Source: Wenjunlia tyrosinilytica (GTDB taxonomy: Bacteria; Actinomycetota; Actinomycetes; Streptomycetales; Streptomycetaceae). Taken from it: a stretch of 64,000 nucleotides of DNA. Position numbers and translations under genes: made by a program. Positions 44,983-53,142 of the stretch are shown here, one piece after another. Location: positions 15,674 through 79,673 of the forward strand of contig NZ_BMMS01000010.1 in assembly GCF_014646055.1 (NCBI RefSeq). Direction: 5' to 3'. The notes beneath the pieces were generated by a model. It was not told the origin of the DNA. It was given only the letters and a program-made list of their open reading frames with translations, and did no database searches. Every line of letters starts with the position of its first letter. Position 1 is the stretch's first letter.

Positions 44983-45594
44983 ATGGTCAGCCCCGACATC
45001 CCGCAGGCACATCAGCAGCCGCCCCGGCGCAGGCGCTCGCGTGCGCGCGTCGTCGTACCCCTGGCCGTGGCCGCCTGGGTGGTGCTGGAGGTCTGGCTTC
45101 TGACGGTGGTGGCCGGGGCGACGAGCGCGGGCCTGGTGCTGCTGTTGCTGGCGGCGGGCTTCGTCGTCGGCGCCGTGGTGGTCAAACGGGCGGGGGTGCG
45201 GGCCTGGCGGGGGCTGACGGAGGCGTTCCAGCCTCCGGGTCCGGCCGAGGGTGCCCACTCGGGTGGGCCCTCCGGTGACGGCGGGGGTGCGGCCTCCGGC
45301 CGACGGGGCGGGTCGTCGGGCGCCACGGGGTCGTCGTCCGCCACGGGGTCGTCGGGCGCGGGGCTGTCGATGCTCGGTGGGGCACTGCTGATGCTGCCGG
45401 GGTTCGCCTCGGACGCGCTGGGGCTGCTGCTGATCCTGCCGCCGGTCCAGGCGCTGATCCGCAAGGTGCTGCCCACGAGCCGTCTGGCGACGGCGGGGCC
45501 GGTGGGGGAGGCGTACCAGCAGGCCAGGATCCACCGGCCGGACGGGAAGGTCGTCCAGGGTGAGGTCGTGGACCGGGACCCGGACGGGAGTTGA
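44983..45594 (+). CDS. fxsA: FxsA family membrane protein
   Basis: The 203-residue protein has two adjacent membrane helices (about 24-70) with a cytosolic basic N-terminus and a third hydrophobic region (about 128-155, GGALLMLPGFASDALGLLLILPP) typical of FxsA. A Ser/Gly-rich linker (85-125) contains GATGSSSATGSSGAG repeats. FxsA overproduction relieves F-plasmid exclusion of phage T7 in E. coli; its normal function is unknown. It lies 20 bases after ppm1 and ends before the convergent rbpA. Confidence 0.87.
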   Translation: MVSPDIPQAHQQPPRRRRSRARVVVPLAVAAWVVLEVWLLTVVAGATSAGLVLLLLAAGFVVGAVVVKRAGVRAWRGLTEAFQPPGPAEGAHSGGPSGDGGGAASGRRGGSSGATGSSSATGSSGAGLSMLGGALLMLPGFASDALGLLLILPPVQALIRKVLPTSRLATAGPVGEAYQQARIHRPDGKVVQGEVVDRDPDGS

Positions 45595-45640
45595 GCCGGT
45601 CCGGCGAGGGCCGGGGCGGGTCCGGGCGCAAAAATGACCC

Positions 45641-45675
45641 GGGCCGCAGCGCAGGGGGGGATTGCGCCGCGACCC
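45641..45675. terminator. Bidirectional terminator between fxsA and rbpA
   Basis: GGGCCGCAGCGCA (45641-45653) pairs with TGCGCCGCGACCC (45663-45675) in a 13-position stem with two mismatches. It is positioned between convergent genes. Confidence 0.65.
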
Positions 45676-45717
45676 GGGAGAACTGGGCCCGCGTGGGCGC
45701 GGGCCGTCCGCCTACCC

Positions 45718-46092
45718 TCAGGCGGACTTGCGGTTGTCTCGCGGATGAACCGCGAGGTTGATGCCGCCGGAGCGCAGGATGGCCAGCCTCTCGGCCAGGA
45801 CTTCCTCCAACTCCTCACGCGTGCGCCGTTCCATCAGCATGTCCCAATGGGTACGCGCCGGCTTCGTCTTCTTCTCCTCAGGGCCGTCACCGTCGACCAG
45901 CAGGGCTTCCGCGCCGCACGCACGGCACTCCCACTGCGGCGGTACCTCGGCCTCCACCGAGAACGGCATCTCGAATCGATGGCCGTTCACGCACGCGTAT
46001 TCCACGGTCTGGCGAGGCGCCAGGTCGATACCGCGGTCGGTCTCGTAGCTGGTGGCGCCGAGTCGCGTGCCGCGGAGAGCTCGCTCACTCAT
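45718..46092 (-). CDS. rbpA: RNA polymerase-binding protein RbpA
   Basis: The 124-residue protein is RbpA, an actinobacterial RNA polymerase-binding activator that contacts the principal sigma factor. The N-terminal tail (LRGTRLGATSYETDRG), the zinc-binding core (YACVNGHRFEMPF and WECRACG) and the C-terminal sigma-interaction helix (ARTHWDMLMERRTREELEEVL) are all present. In S. coelicolor rbpA (SCO1421) is induced by thiol oxidation through sigma-R; a matching promoter is visible upstream here. Confidence 0.97.
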   Translation of the reverse strand: MSERALRGTRLGATSYETDRGIDLAPRQTVEYACVNGHRFEMPFSVEAEVPPQWECRACGAEALLVDGDGPEEKKTKPARTHWDMLMERRTREELEEVLAERLAILRSGGINLAVHPRDNRKSA

Positions 46093-46153
46093 GAATCGTG
46101 CCTCCCGGGCTTGTCGCCCACAGGACAGTCGTCACTGTCGTCGTCATCCGGTC

Positions 46154-46180
46154 AACGTCCGGTCGGCGGTGAAGATTCCC
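46154..46180 (-). promoter_or_regulatory. Sigma-R type promoter of rbpA
   Basis: On the minus strand, GGGAAT (46180-46175), an 18-base spacer and GTT (46156-46154) match the known sigma-R consensus GGAAT-N18-GTT exactly, 60 bases upstream of the rbpA start. Between it and the gene lies a GACAGT-N4-ACTGTC dyad (46124-46139), which would fall in the 5' untranslated leader. Confidence 0.82.
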
Positions 46181-46346
46181 GTTTCGGAACATGCGTCGCC
46201 CGTCGTGCCGCCCTGTTACTACCCACCGTCGCCCGTTTTGTCACACCTGGCACGAGATATCACCCAGAGTTTTGCCCTCTGATACGTGCAGTAACGGTCC
46301 ATCCGGCGGGCCAAACGCGTACACTACCCGCCCGCACCCTTAACCC

Positions 46347-47219
46347 CTAAATCGTGCCCGTGCCGGCTTCGCTCCCAGCCAACTCGTCCCCCGTTCCCGC
46401 GGCCCTTACACGCCGAGTGTCGGCGGACCGTATCGCGTGCGCCTCAAGGTCGGCCACAGGACCGGCCGGACAGGGCGCAATGGAAGGGATCGGGGAAGCC
46501 GCGGCGGGGGATGGCCGGTCAGGGGCCGCGGGGAAGGGGGCGGGCCCCGCCGCGGCGGTGGGCTCGGGGATGGCGAACAGGCGCAGGAAGAACTGCGCGA
46601 GCGGCCCGATGGCCAGCGCGTAGGCGACGGTGCCGACGCCCACATTGCCGCCGAGCAGGAAGCCGGCAGTGAGAACCGTCACTTCGATGCCGGTGCGGAC
46701 CAGGCGGACGGAGCGGCCGGTGCGGCGGTGGAGTCCGGTCATCAGCCCGTCGCGCGGCCCCGGTCCCAGTTTCGCGCAGATGTAGAGGCCGGTCGCCACG
46801 CCGTTGAGGGCGATCGCGAACAGCAGGAGCGGAATTCTCACGGCGAGGCGCTCGATCGCGGGCACCAGGTGCAACGTGGCGTCCATCGCCAGGCCGATGA
46901 CGAAGACATTGGAGACCGTGCCCGCACCGGGGCGCTGGCGCAGGGGTATCCACAGCAGCAGGACCGCGGCGCCGGTGATGATCGAGACCGTGCCGATGGA
47001 CAGCCCCGAGTGCTCGGTGACGCCCTGGTGGAAGACGTCCCACGGGTCCAGGCCGAGGGCGGCGCGCAGTTGCAGGGCGGCGCTCGCGCCGTAGAGGACG
47101 AGTCCGACGCAGAGCTGGACGAGGCGGCGGGCGGGGAGCAAGGACGGTCCTTTCGTCGGGGGCCGCGGGCGCTCCGCGGGAGTGGACAAGGCGCCCTTGA
47201 CGCGGTTGGCCTGGTACAT
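46347..47219 (-). CDS. YczE/YyaS/YitT family membrane protein
   Basis: The 290-residue protein has about five membrane helices between residues 27 and 215. Family stretches are ALGLDPWDVFHQGVTEHSGLSIGTVSII and LGPGPRDGLMTGLHRRTGRSVRLVRTGIE. The last 65 residues are a Pro/Ala/Arg-rich tail of unknown role. YczE proteins are uncharacterised and frequently paired with a divergent MocR-type regulator, as here. The start is uncertain: the ATG at 47219 lies inside a 19-base palindrome and has no clear ribosome site, so a downstream start is possible. Confidence 0.82.
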   Translation of the reverse strand: MYQANRVKGALSTPAERPRPPTKGPSLLPARRLVQLCVGLVLYGASAALQLRAALGLDPWDVFHQGVTEHSGLSIGTVSIITGAAVLLLWIPLRQRPGAGTVSNVFVIGLAMDATLHLVPAIERLAVRIPLLLFAIALNGVATGLYICAKLGPGPRDGLMTGLHRRTGRSVRLVRTGIEVTVLTAGFLLGGNVGVGTVAYALAIGPLAQFFLRLFAIPEPTAAAGPAPFPAAPDRPSPAAASPIPSIAPCPAGPVADLEAHAIRSADTRRVRAAGTGDELAGSEAGTGTI

Positions 47220-47235
47220 GCCACTGTGTGGCATG
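47217..47235. promoter_or_regulatory. Perfect palindrome between yczE-type gene and mocR-type gene
   Basis: CATGCCAC-TGT-GTGGCATG is a perfect 8-3-8 dyad in the divergent control region. TTGACG at 47197-47202 may be the -35 element of the regulator gene. A binding site for the MocR-type regulator is the simplest reading. Confidence 0.65.
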
Positions 47236-47283
47236 GTGCGCGGAGCGCTCCATGGCCAATCGGGGAAGGGTGGACTGGTTCTT

Positions 47284-48756
47284 GTGCCCGAGTGGACATC
47301 GACGGTGGCGGCCCCGCGGCTGGCGCGGCTGTTGGGCCCGCAGTGCCTGTCGGCGCCGGGACCGGCGTACAGGTCCCTGGCCGGGGGCATCCGGCTGCTG
47401 GTGGCGGAGGGGCGGCTTCCGGTGGGCACGCGGCTGCCCGCGGAGCGTGAGCTCGCGGCGGCGCTGGCGGTGAGCAGGACCACGGTGGCGGCGGCGTTCG
47501 AGGCCCTGCGGGGCGAGGGCTATCTCGCCTCGCGGCGGGGCGCGGGGAGTTGGACGGCGCTGCCGGAGGGCCACCCCGTGCCGACGGCCGGGCTGCGGCC
47601 GCTGTCGGCGGAGCAGGCGGCCCGGATGATCGACCTGGGGACCGCCTCGCTGCCCGCCCCGCAGCCGTGGATGACGCGGGCGACGCGGGAGGCGGTCGAG
47701 GACCTGGGCGCGTACTGCGGGGCGCACGGCCACTACCAGGCGGGGCTGCCTGCGTTGCGGGAAGCGCTGGCCGCCCGGTTCACCGGGCGCGGGGTGCCGA
47801 CGATGCCGGAGCAGATCCTGGTGACCGGCGGAGGCGCGATGAGCGCGCTCGGCCTGGTCTTCCGGATGCTGATCGGGCAGGCGGACCGGGTGGCGGTGGA
47901 GGCGCCGAGCTACGCCAATGTGCTGATGATGCTGGAGCGGGCCGGTGCCCGCCGGGTGCCGGTGGGCATCTGCGCGCGGGGGTGGGACCTGGAGGCGTGG
48001 CGGCGGGTCCTTCGGGACGCGGTGCCGCGGCTGGCCTATGTGGTGCCCGACTTCCAGAATCCGACCGGGGTCCTCGTCGGGGAGGAGCAGCGCCGCGAAC
48101 TGGTCGGGCAGGCGCGGGCGGCGGGCACGGTGGTGGTGGCGGACGAGACGATGGTGGACCTGGCGATGGAGCCGGGGCTGCGGATGCCGCGCCCGATGGC
48201 GGCGTTCGACCGGGGCGGCAGCACGGTGGTGACGGTGGGGTCGGCCGGCAAGGTCTTCTGGGGAGGCCTGCGGATCGGGTGGGTGCGGGCGTCGCCGTCC
48301 CTGGTGCGGCGGATGGCGGCGGAGCGCACCTATGTGGATCTGGGCACTCCGGTGCTGGAGCAGCTGGTGACGCTGAGGCTGCTGACGCGGTACCGCGAGG
48401 AGGTCACGCGATTCCAGTGCGAGCGGGTGCGGGGGAACCGGGACGCGCTGGTGGCGGCGTTGCGGCGGACGCTGCCGCGGTGGGAGTTCACGGTGCCGTC
48501 GGGCGGGCTGACGCTGTGGGTGCGCACGGACGGGGTCTCGGGTCCGCGGCTGGCGGTGGCGGGGGAGCGGGTCGGGGTCATGGTGGCGTCGGGTCCGCGG
48601 TTCGGGGTGGACGGGGCGTTCGAGCCGTATCTGCGGCTGCCGCTGACGGTGGGTGAGGAGGTGTCCGGGGAGGCGGTTGCGCGGCTGGCGGCGGCGGCGC
48701 GGATGGTTCAGGCGGGCGGCGCCGCGGACGTGGAGGGCGAGGTGTTCGTCGCCTGA
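47284..48756 (+). CDS. MocR-type (GntR/aminotransferase) transcriptional regulator
   Basis: The 490-residue protein fuses an N-terminal GntR-type winged helix (SLAGGIRLLVAEGRLPVGTRLPAERELAAAL, SRTTVAAAFEALRGEGYL) to a fold-type I aminotransferase domain. The PLP lysine is in VGSAGKVFWGGLRIGW, and the Asp/Asn ligands are in YVVPDFQNPTGVL and VVADETMVD. MocR proteins sense PLP or amino compounds and often regulate a divergent membrane gene. GTG at 47284 is preferred; an upstream ATG at 47233 would overlap the palindrome. The 3' end overlaps the convergent ATPase-like gene by 49 bases. Confidence 0.9.
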   Translation: MPEWTSTVAAPRLARLLGPQCLSAPGPAYRSLAGGIRLLVAEGRLPVGTRLPAERELAAALAVSRTTVAAAFEALRGEGYLASRRGAGSWTALPEGHPVPTAGLRPLSAEQAARMIDLGTASLPAPQPWMTRATREAVEDLGAYCGAHGHYQAGLPALREALAARFTGRGVPTMPEQILVTGGGAMSALGLVFRMLIGQADRVAVEAPSYANVLMMLERAGARRVPVGICARGWDLEAWRRVLRDAVPRLAYVVPDFQNPTGVLVGEEQRRELVGQARAAGTVVVADETMVDLAMEPGLRMPRPMAAFDRGGSTVVTVGSAGKVFWGGLRIGWVRASPSLVRRMAAERTYVDLGTPVLEQLVTLRLLTRYREEVTRFQCERVRGNRDALVAALRRTLPRWEFTVPSGGLTLWVRTDGVSGPRLAVAGERVGVMVASGPRFGVDGAFEPYLRLPLTVGEEVSGEAVARLAAAARMVQAGGAADVEGEVFVA

Positions 48757-50390
48757 GCGGTGGGGACGGGGCCGTGGGCGGGCGTGGCTCCCGTGAAGGG
48801 GCCGCCGGGTGGGCGGGCGACCGGGGCGGTACGGGTGGGCGGGGCGGCGCCGGGGAGCAGGTCCAGGACGGCCCGGCGCCGGGCGTCGCTGGTCTCCTCG
48901 TCGTGGGGGTCCGGGGTGTGCGGGACCTGGAGCCGCAGCGGGCGGCCCGCGCCGAACCTGGCGTATCCGCGACCGGGCGGGGTGTCCGGTGTCGGGGTGC
49001 TGGGGGCGGGGGCGCCGAGGATCTCGGCGGCCTCCTGCGCGGTGAGCGCGCCGAGGGCGGCGCGGGCGCGGGTGTTGAGGGTCACGGCGGGGGCGAGGTC
49101 GGCCGCGGATTCGAGGGTGTCGGCCACGGCGACGGTGACGCAGGCGGCGCGGCCGTGGCGCAGCGGGGTGGTGAGCAGGGTCTGCGGGTCGGTGCGGCCT
49201 TCGGGCGCGGCGAGCTGGGAGAGCGCGGTGGGGCGGTCGGCGATGATCCACAGGGGGCGGCGGGCGTCGCCGGGGACGGGGTGGCCGTCCTGGCGGGCGC
49301 GGTTGACGGCGATCAGGCGGCGCTCGGTCTCGTGGGCGGCCCATTCGAGGACGGCGACGGCTCCGGTGAGTCCGCTCTCGACGGCGAGGACGCCGGGGCG
49401 CCCGGACAGGCACGCGTACTCGCCGCTTCCGCTTCCGTCGATGACGACGACGTCGCCGTGGTGGAGGGCCTGGAGGGCGAGGGAGCGCAGCAGGGTGGTG
49501 GCGCCGCAGCCGGGGTGGCCGAGGGCCAGCAGGTGGGGCTCGGTGGAGCGGGGGCCGGTGCGCCAGATCAGCGGTGGTGCCTGGCGGGTGGCGCCGGAGT
49601 CGGTGACGACGGGGGTGGTGCGCCGGGTGGATTCGGCGTCGGTGAAGCCGAGGACGGTCTCGCCGGGTCCGGTGACGAAGCGCTGGGCGGGGATGTCGGT
49701 GGGCAGCGGGGGCAGTGCGGTGAGCAGGAGGTGGTTGTCCTCCTCGTTCCACACGAAGCGGTATTCGCGGCCGCGTCCGGTCTTGGCGTGCAGGAGCTGC
49801 TCGACGCGGGAGCGCGCCGCCGGGTCGTGGTCGGGGAAGTAGGCGGGGTAGCGCAGCTTCAGGTGGACGAGCCGGTCTTCGGCGTCGAAGGCATGGTCGG
49901 TGAGGACGTTGTGCCATGTGCCGTCGCGGGTGTAGAGCGGCTGGGGGTCGTTGGGGTCGCCGAAGGCCGGGACCAGGGCTTCGTAGAGGCTGCGCAGTCT
50001 GGTGAGTGCGGCCTCGCTGGGGCCGCTGTGGCGCGGGGCGCGTTCGCGTCCGGCCCAGGCGGCGGCTCCCATGGCGCCGACGAGCGCGATGAGCGGGCCG
50101 TGGGGCATGAGGGTGAGGGCGGCGACCGCGGCGAGGCCGAGGAAGATCATCGGTGTGCGCCGCTCGGCGGGGGTGCGGGTCCACCACGCGCGCAGCCAGG
50201 TGGTCTGGCGGCGCAGTCCGCGGGCGACGGTGATGACGGGCTGGAGGACATCGGTGGCGTGGTCGGCGGCGTTCGCGGCGGCGTTCGCGGCGTCGGCGCG
50301 CCGGCGGGTGAGGGCGGCGCGGGTGAGGGCGGCGCGGGCCCGTTCCAGGTGCGGGCCGCGCGGGGGCTGGGGGCGGAGGCGCCGGGCCAC
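48708..50390 (-). CDS. Membrane protein with degenerate P-loop ATPase domain
   Basis: This 560-residue protein has an Arg/Ala-rich N-terminus, two membrane helices (about 80-112) and a cytosolic ATPase-like domain of the FtsK/TraB kind: Walker A position LALGHPGCGATTLLRSLAL, Walker B VVVIDGSG, and a later PLWIIADRP sensor-like strand. The Walker A Lys is replaced by Ala (GCGATT instead of GxGKT/S), so ATP hydrolysis is questionable. A Pro/Thr/Ala-rich tail follows. It lies downstream of the 64-residue membrane protein gene in the same direction, the two probably working together; DNA handling or secretion is conceivable but unproven. Confidence 0.75.
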   Translation of the reverse strand: MARRLRPQPPRGPHLERARAALTRAALTRRRADAANAAANAADHATDVLQPVITVARGLRRQTTWLRAWWTRTPAERRTPMIFLGLAAVAALTLMPHGPLIALVGAMGAAAWAGRERAPRHSGPSEAALTRLRSLYEALVPAFGDPNDPQPLYTRDGTWHNVLTDHAFDAEDRLVHLKLRYPAYFPDHDPAARSRVEQLLHAKTGRGREYRFVWNEEDNHLLLTALPPLPTDIPAQRFVTGPGETVLGFTDAESTRRTTPVVTDSGATRQAPPLIWRTGPRSTEPHLLALGHPGCGATTLLRSLALQALHHGDVVVIDGSGSGEYACLSGRPGVLAVESGLTGAVAVLEWAAHETERRLIAVNRARQDGHPVPGDARRPLWIIADRPTALSQLAAPEGRTDPQTLLTTPLRHGRAACVTVAVADTLESAADLAPAVTLNTRARAALGALTAQEAAEILGAPAPSTPTPDTPPGRGYARFGAGRPLRLQVPHTPDPHDEETSDARRRAVLDLLPGAAPPTRTAPVARPPGGPFTGATPAHGPVPTAQATNTSPSTSAAPPA

Positions 50391-50582
50391 GGGAAGCTCC
50401 TTGGGGCTGTCCTGTCCGGTGGGGGCTTGTCGGGGTCCAGGTGGGGACGGGGGTGGGTGACGGGTGCCGGGTGACGGGCTGTTGCGGCGGCGCGCTCGGC
50501 GCGGTCGGCGCCGCTGTCGCGCAATGGCGATGGGCCCGGGGCGGTGGGGAGTCCGCGTCCGGGCCCTGTGGTGGTGGGCGGC

Positions 50583-50777
50583 CTAGATCTTGATGCCGCC
50601 GAGCATGCTGGCCAGGCTCGCCCCGCCCGCCTTGATGCCGGGCGCGATCGCCGTACCGGCGAGGTAGAAGCCGAACAGGGAGCACACGACGGCATGCGAG
50701 AGCTTCAGGCCGTCCTTCCGGAAGAAGAGGAAGGCAATGACGCCGAGCAGGACGACGCCCGAGATGGAGAGAATCAT
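50583..50777 (-). CDS. 64-residue membrane protein, partner of the ATPase-like protein
   Basis: The 64-residue protein has one N-terminal hydrophobic helix (ILSISGVVLLGVIAFLFF), a charged loop RKDGLKLSHAV, and a second hydrophobic part ending in GGASLASMLGGI. AGGAG eight bases before the ATG at 50777 fixes the start. It resembles small membrane proteins found beside FtsK-like proteins in Streptomyces chromosomes and plasmids; this is family-level impression only. A gap of 192 bases separates it from the ATPase-like gene. Confidence 0.75.
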   Translation of the reverse strand: MILSISGVVLLGVIAFLFFRKDGLKLSHAVVCSLFGFYLAGTAIAPGIKAGGASLASMLGGIKI

Positions 50778-51225
50778 GGGGTTATCTCCTGTGGGTGGGG
50801 ACTGATCACCGAGGGTTCTTCCATGCTCACAGGAAGTAGCGAGTCCGGAAAGTGGCAAATAGGTGATTTTCGTAATAAATCACTACCGTGGGTCAGGATC
50901 CCGACGTGCGCGGACGCGGTGCGCGGCGGGGTGTGCACGGGAGGCGGGGTGTGCACGAGAGGAGGGCGCGGTACGGCGGCACCGCGAACTCCGCGTGAGA
51001 AGCGCACGTGGCCGCGCCGGGGTGGACGAGGCGGCCATCGCGCCGTGGTGGGAACGGGTGGGGCATCGCCCGGATGCGGCGCGGGCCGAGGAGCGGTCGC
51101 CGCGTCTGCGCGAGGATGGGCCGACGGAGTACGCGTTCACGCCGCGGGAGACCTTCCCGGTGCCCGCGGCGGAACGACAGGGCCGACGCAACGGCGGACG
51201 TGACCGCGGAAGTAGGGCTGGGACG
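50778..51225. other. Intergenic region with AT-rich dyad and 18-bp repeat
   Basis: The divergent gap contains an AT-rich stretch (50845-50890) with a perfect dyad and, further right, two copies of an 18-base unit (GCGGGGTGTGCACGGGAG at 50926-50943 and a near copy at 50944-50961). No gene is recognised. Confidence 0.6.
50863..50883. promoter_or_regulatory. AT-rich 7-7-7 dyad, candidate operator
   Basis: GTGATTT-TCGTAAT-AAATCAC is a perfect inverted repeat in one of the most AT-rich spots of the window, 86 bases upstream of the 64-residue membrane protein gene. Its look recalls GntR/Kor-type operators that control transfer genes in Streptomyces plasmids (inference). Confidence 0.55.
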
Positions 51226-51642
51226 ATGAGCGATTCGAAGCACACGTCGGAAGAGCACGCACACGACCCGGAGGTCCTGCAACTGGCCGCCAAGGTGTTC
51301 GACCTCGCCCGGCAGGGGCACGCGCAGACCCTGGCCGCGTACGTCGACGCCGGGGTACCCGCCGACCTGACGAACGATCGGGGCGACACGCTGGTGATGC
51401 TGGCGGCCTACCACGGGCACGCGGCCGCGGTGACGGCCCTGCTGGAGCGGGGCGCCGACCCCAACCGGGCCAACGACCGCGGCCAGACCCCCCTCGCGGG
51501 CGCGGTCTTCAAGGGCGAGGACGAGGTGGTGCGCGCCCTGCTCGACGGCGGCGCCGACCCCGCAGCGGGCCGGCCGTCGGCGGTGGAGACCGCGCGGATG
51601 CTGGCCAGGGCCGAGCTGCTGAAGCTCTTCGGCGAGTCCTGA
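51226..51642 (+). CDS. Ankyrin repeat protein
   Basis: The 138-residue protein has three to four ankyrin repeats, with typical units DRGDTLVMLAAYHGHAAAVTALLERGADPN and DRGQTPLAGAVFKGEDEVVRALLDGGADP (each about 33 residues). It lacks signal or catalytic motifs and is probably a cytosolic protein-interaction module. The ATG at 51226 starts the conserved part. It appears monocistronic. Confidence 0.9.
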   Translation: MSDSKHTSEEHAHDPEVLQLAAKVFDLARQGHAQTLAAYVDAGVPADLTNDRGDTLVMLAAYHGHAAAVTALLERGADPNRANDRGQTPLAGAVFKGEDEVVRALLDGGADPAAGRPSAVETARMLARAELLKLFGES

Positions 51643-51759
51643 TGAGGCGGAGGAGCGACGTAAGGGTTTCGTCACCGGCCGCAGGCCCCTGACGAGCCGG
51701 TCGGCGTCCTAGCGTGTCCCGAGGCAAGCCCCCGCCCCCGGCGACCAGCGAGGATCCAG

Positions 51760-53142
51760 ATGACCGGCACACCACCCCGCGAACCCGAGAAGGAGCAAGG
51801 CGGCGGCAACACGCCGCCACGGCGGGACGGCGTGGGCGCGCCGGTCCTCGCCCCCGCGGCCACCGGCCGCCGCCCGCCGCCCGGGCCCACCCGGCCGGAG
51901 TTCTGGCGCAGCCCCCTGCGGGGGCCGTGGCTGACCGCCGTGCTCGGGACGGTGCTCCTGTTCGGGATCACCGTCCTCTTCGTCACCGGGCTGCTCTCCT
52001 ACGCCGCCTACAATCCCGACCTCGCCGCGGTCAACGACCAGACGCCCGGCAAGGGGGTGCTCGGGTTCTATCTCTTCCCCTGGCCCACCGACCCGCCCTG
52101 GCTCTACCGGCTCACCCAGGGGATCCACGTCACCCTCGGCGTCGCCCTGGTCCCGGTACTGCTCGCCAAGCTGTGGTCCGTCATCCCCAAGCTGTTCGCC
52201 TGGCCGCCGCTGCGCTCGCCCGGCCACGCCGTCGAGCGGCTGTCGCTGCTCCTGCTCGTCGGCAGTGTGCTCTTCGAGTTCGCCACCGGCGTGCTCAACA
52301 TCCAGCTGCACTACGTCTTCCCCGGCTCCTTCTACACCCTCCACTTCTACGGCGCGTGGGTGTTCATGGCGGCCTTCGTCGTCCATGTCGCCTTCCGGCT
52401 CGGCCCGACCGTCCGGTCGCTGCGCGCCCGGCGCCTGCGCACCGAGCTGCGCGTCCCCGCCGAGCGCACCGAACCCGAGCCGCTCGACGGCACCGGCCTG
52501 GTCCCTGCCCGCCCCGCCGCACCGACGATGTCCCGCCGCGGCCTGCTGGGCATGATCGGCGCCGGCTCACTGGCCCTGTTCGCGGTGACCGCCGGACAGA
52601 GCATCGGCGGGCCGCTGCGCGGTACCGCCCTGCTCGCCCCGCACGGGCGCGATCCCGGCTCGGGGCCGGGCGGCTTCCAGATCAACAAGACCGCGGCGAG
52701 CGTCGGCGTGCGCGCCCGGGACATCGGCCCGGACTGGCGGCTGACCGTGCGCGCCGCAGGCCGCGAGACCGTCCTGACCCGTGATCGGGTGATGGCGCTG
52801 CCGCAGCACACCGCCGCCCTGCCCATCGCCTGCGTGGAGGGCTGGTCCACCGACGACCAGCACTGGAGCGGCGTGCGGCTCACCGACCTCGCCGCGCTCG
52901 TCGGGCTGCGCGGCGCGGCGCCCGCCGTTTTCGTCGAGTCCGTCCAGCGCCACGGCTCGTTCCGCTCGACGGTGCTGCGCGACAACCAGGTCCGCGATTC
53001 CCGCTCCCTGCTGGCCCTGCGGGTCAACGGGGCCGACCTCTCCCCGGACCACGGATACCCCGCGCGGATCATCGTTCCGGCCAACCCCGGTGTCCACAAC
53101 ACCAAATGGGTGACCCGGCTGACCTTCCGGGGGCCCGCGTGA
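51760..53142 (+). CDS. Fused haem-b-type membrane domain and molybdopterin oxidoreductase, Sec/Tat type
   Basis: The 460-residue protein has four membrane helices (about 57-84, 116-142, 160-182, 194-214) resembling cytochrome b561-type subunits with candidate haem ligands H123, H195 and H209. A twin-arginine motif follows (S258-R259-R260-G-L-L) just before a fifth helix (262-282) and then a SUOX-like molybdopterin domain with the Mo-ligand Cys in PIACVEGWS (C358). An arrangement where Sec inserts the first four helices and Tat exports the final cofactor-containing domain is established for such actinobacterial haem-molybdenum proteins. It is coupled by GTGA overlap to a small membrane protein gene. 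Confidence 0.9.
   Translation: MTGTPPREPEKEQGGGNTPPRRDGVGAPVLAPAATGRRPPPGPTRPEFWRSPLRGPWLTAVLGTVLLFGITVLFVTGLLSYAAYNPDLAAVNDQTPGKGVLGFYLFPWPTDPPWLYRLTQGIHVTLGVALVPVLLAKLWSVIPKLFAWPPLRSPGHAVERLSLLLLVGSVLFEFATGVLNIQLHYVFPGSFYTLHFYGAWVFMAAFVVHVAFRLGPTVRSLRARRLRTELRVPAERTEPEPLDGTGLVPARPAAPTMSRRGLLGMIGAGSLALFAVTAGQSIGGPLRGTALLAPHGRDPGSGPGGFQINKTAASVGVRARDIGPDWRLTVRAAGRETVLTRDRVMALPQHTAALPIACVEGWSTDDQHWSGVRLTDLAALVGLRGAAPAVFVESVQRHGSFRSTVLRDNQVRDSRSLLALRVNGADLSPDHGYPARIIVPANPGVHNTKWVTRLTFRGPA

Noticed and set aside
46519-50685. A 1388-codon open frame on the minus strand
   Set aside because: Its protein is Arg/Pro/His-rich without domains and lies antisense to the clear MocR gene and in another frame of the ATPase-like gene; high GC leaves such frames open by chance.
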